From: an uncultured Cellvibrio sp.
GTDB lineage: Bacteria > Pseudomonadota > Gammaproteobacteria > Pseudomonadales > Cellvibrionaceae
NCBI GenBank assembly: GCA_946482345.1
Contig: CAMLRJ010000212.1
Coordinates: forward strand, 1 to 6,438
Length of the DNA: 6,438 nt
Direction of reading: 5' to 3'
Below the pieces are notes generated by a model. That model was not told the origin of the DNA, did no database searches, and saw only the letters and a list, made by a program, of their open reading frames with translations. The translations under genes and the position numbers were made by a program. This document shows positions 5,916 through 6,438 of the stretch, one piece after another. Positions within the stretch are counted from its first letter, which is position 1, and the number at the start of each line of letters is the position of its first letter.

Positions 5916-5929
5916 ATAGCTATAGCTAT
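5916..5929. repeat. 14-bp perfect palindrome in the glnA leader
   Basis: ATAGCTATAGCTAT is fully self-complementary and sits 7 bases before the glnA Shine-Dalgarno, downstream of the predicted sigma-54 start. It is also a short tandem repeat of CTATAG-type units. It could be a protein site in the leader. As RNA it would hairpin only weakly. Confidence 0.4.
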
Positions 5930-5948
5930 AACAATCAGGAGGCACTCC

Positions 5949-6438
5949 ATGTCTAAGACGTTAGACTTAATTAAGAAACACGAAGCCCGCTGGATCGACC
6001 TGCGTTTCACCGATACCAAAGGTAAAGAACAGCACGTAACCTTCCCATCATTTGTTGTAGACGATAAGTTTTTCGTTGAAGGCAAAATGTTCGATGGTTC
6101 TTCTATCGCAGGTTGGAAAGGTATTAACGAATCAGACATGATCCTGATGCCGGATGATTCTACCGCTGTGTTGGATCCCTTCTACGAAGAAGCCACCATC
6201 ATTGTGCGTTGTGACATCGTTGAGCCAGCGACCATGCAAGGTTATGACCGCGACCCACGCTCAATCGGCCGCCGTGCTGAAGAGTATCTGAAGTCTACTG
6301 GTCTGGGCGACAAAGCACTGTTTGGTCCAGAGCCGGAATTTTTCATTTTTGACAGCGTTCATTTCCATTCAGGTATGGGCGGTGCTTTCTACAAAATCAA
6401 ATCTGAAGAAGCTGCATGGCAATCAGGTGATGACATCG
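5949..6438 (+). CDS. glnA: Glutamine synthetase type I (partial, N-terminal 163 residues)
   Basis: Cytoplasmic dodecameric enzyme that makes glutamine from glutamate, ammonia and ATP, the main entry of ammonium into metabolism. The gene runs off the right edge, leaving 163 of roughly 470 residues. The N-terminal beta-grasp domain includes [20 protein letters not shown] (15-34) and the active-site loop [18 protein letters not shown] with Asp49. The GPEPEFF segment (126-132) supplies the metal ligands Glu128 and Glu130, equivalent by recalled alignment to E. coli Glu129 and Glu131. The start at 5949 is set by the family N-terminus and by AGGAGG six bases upstream. The adenylylated tyrosine and the catalytic domain are outside the window. 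Transcription is probably nitrogen-controlled through sigma-54 and NtrC. It diverges from the antiporter. Confidence 0.98.
   Translation, partial: MSKTLDLIKKHEARWIDLRFTDTKGKEQHVTFPSFVVDDKFFVEGKMFDGSSIAGWKGINESDMILMPDDSTAVLDPFYEEATIIVRCDIVEPATMQGYDRDPRSIGRRAEEYLKSTGLGDKALFGPEPEFFIFDSVHFHSGMGGAFYKIKSEEAAWQSGDDI

Larger units (their letters stand above)
5572..5948. other. Divergent intergenic control region (antiporter / glnA)
   Basis: This 377-base stretch has no credible gene. The only long open frame overlapping it, on the minus strand opposite glnA, is a shadow. From the antiporter side it holds an A+T palindrome, an inverted repeat bracketing a possible antiporter promoter, NtrC-like sites, a sigma-54 promoter, and the glnA leader with a 14-bp palindrome and a strong ribosome site (AGGAGG 5937-5942, 6 bases before the ATG). 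No intrinsic terminator was seen. Confidence 0.8.

Noticed and set aside
5798..6139. Minus-strand open frame of 113 codons opposite the start of glnA
   Set aside because: It overlaps the clearly real glnA and its sigma-54 promoter, shows no recognisable domain and has no ribosome site; it is a shadow.

Overview
The window looks like the chromosome of a gammaproteobacterium in or near the Pseudomonadales/Cellvibrionaceae. The basis is two partial housekeeping genes whose translations closely resemble gammaproteobacterial proteins: ThiI on the minus strand at the left edge and glutamine synthetase GlnA on the plus strand at the right edge. As I recall, glnA and thiI are near neighbours in Pseudomonas. 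Flavin-dependent halogenases of the tryptophan-halogenase family are common in Cellvibrionaceae. The genus assignment is an inference.

Layout from left to right: thiI (1076 to beyond 1, minus, C-terminus outside the window); a flavin-dependent halogenase (2664-1147, minus); a LysR-type regulator with an OxyR-like fold but without the OxyR redox cysteines (3605-2676, minus); an unrecognised Cys-rich lipoprotein (4272-3613, minus); a CPA2-type cation:proton antiporter (5571-4363, minus); a 377-base divergent control region (5572-5948); and the start of glnA (5949 to beyond 6438, plus).

The four middle genes are read in one direction, antiporter to lipoprotein to LysR to halogenase, with gaps of 90, 7 and 11 bases. 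The last three at least are probably co-transcribed. The start of the lipoprotein gene is unusual: a 52-base imperfect inverted repeat would fold in the mRNA into a hairpin of 16 Watson-Crick pairs that buries its whole Shine-Dalgarno sequence and ends one base before the ATG. Because the LysR and halogenase genes have no clear ribosome binding sites and follow closely, this hairpin could control translation of the whole distal segment.

The control region upstream of glnA carries the usual nitrogen-control layout: a sigma-54 -24/-12 element, an NtrC-like dyad about 98 bases upstream of the predicted start, and a degenerate half-site 31 bases further out. On the side nearer the antiporter, an 11-bp perfect inverted repeat with a 32-base spacer tightly brackets a possible sigma-70 promoter reading toward the antiporter. 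This looks like an operator for a factor not seen here.

I see no CRISPR array, tRNA, rRNA, insertion sequence, phage gene or recognised defence system. The most interesting unit is the LysR/halogenase/lipoprotein cluster between two housekeeping genes. The halogenase has its full catalytic motif set but no flavin reductase or biosynthetic gene beside it.
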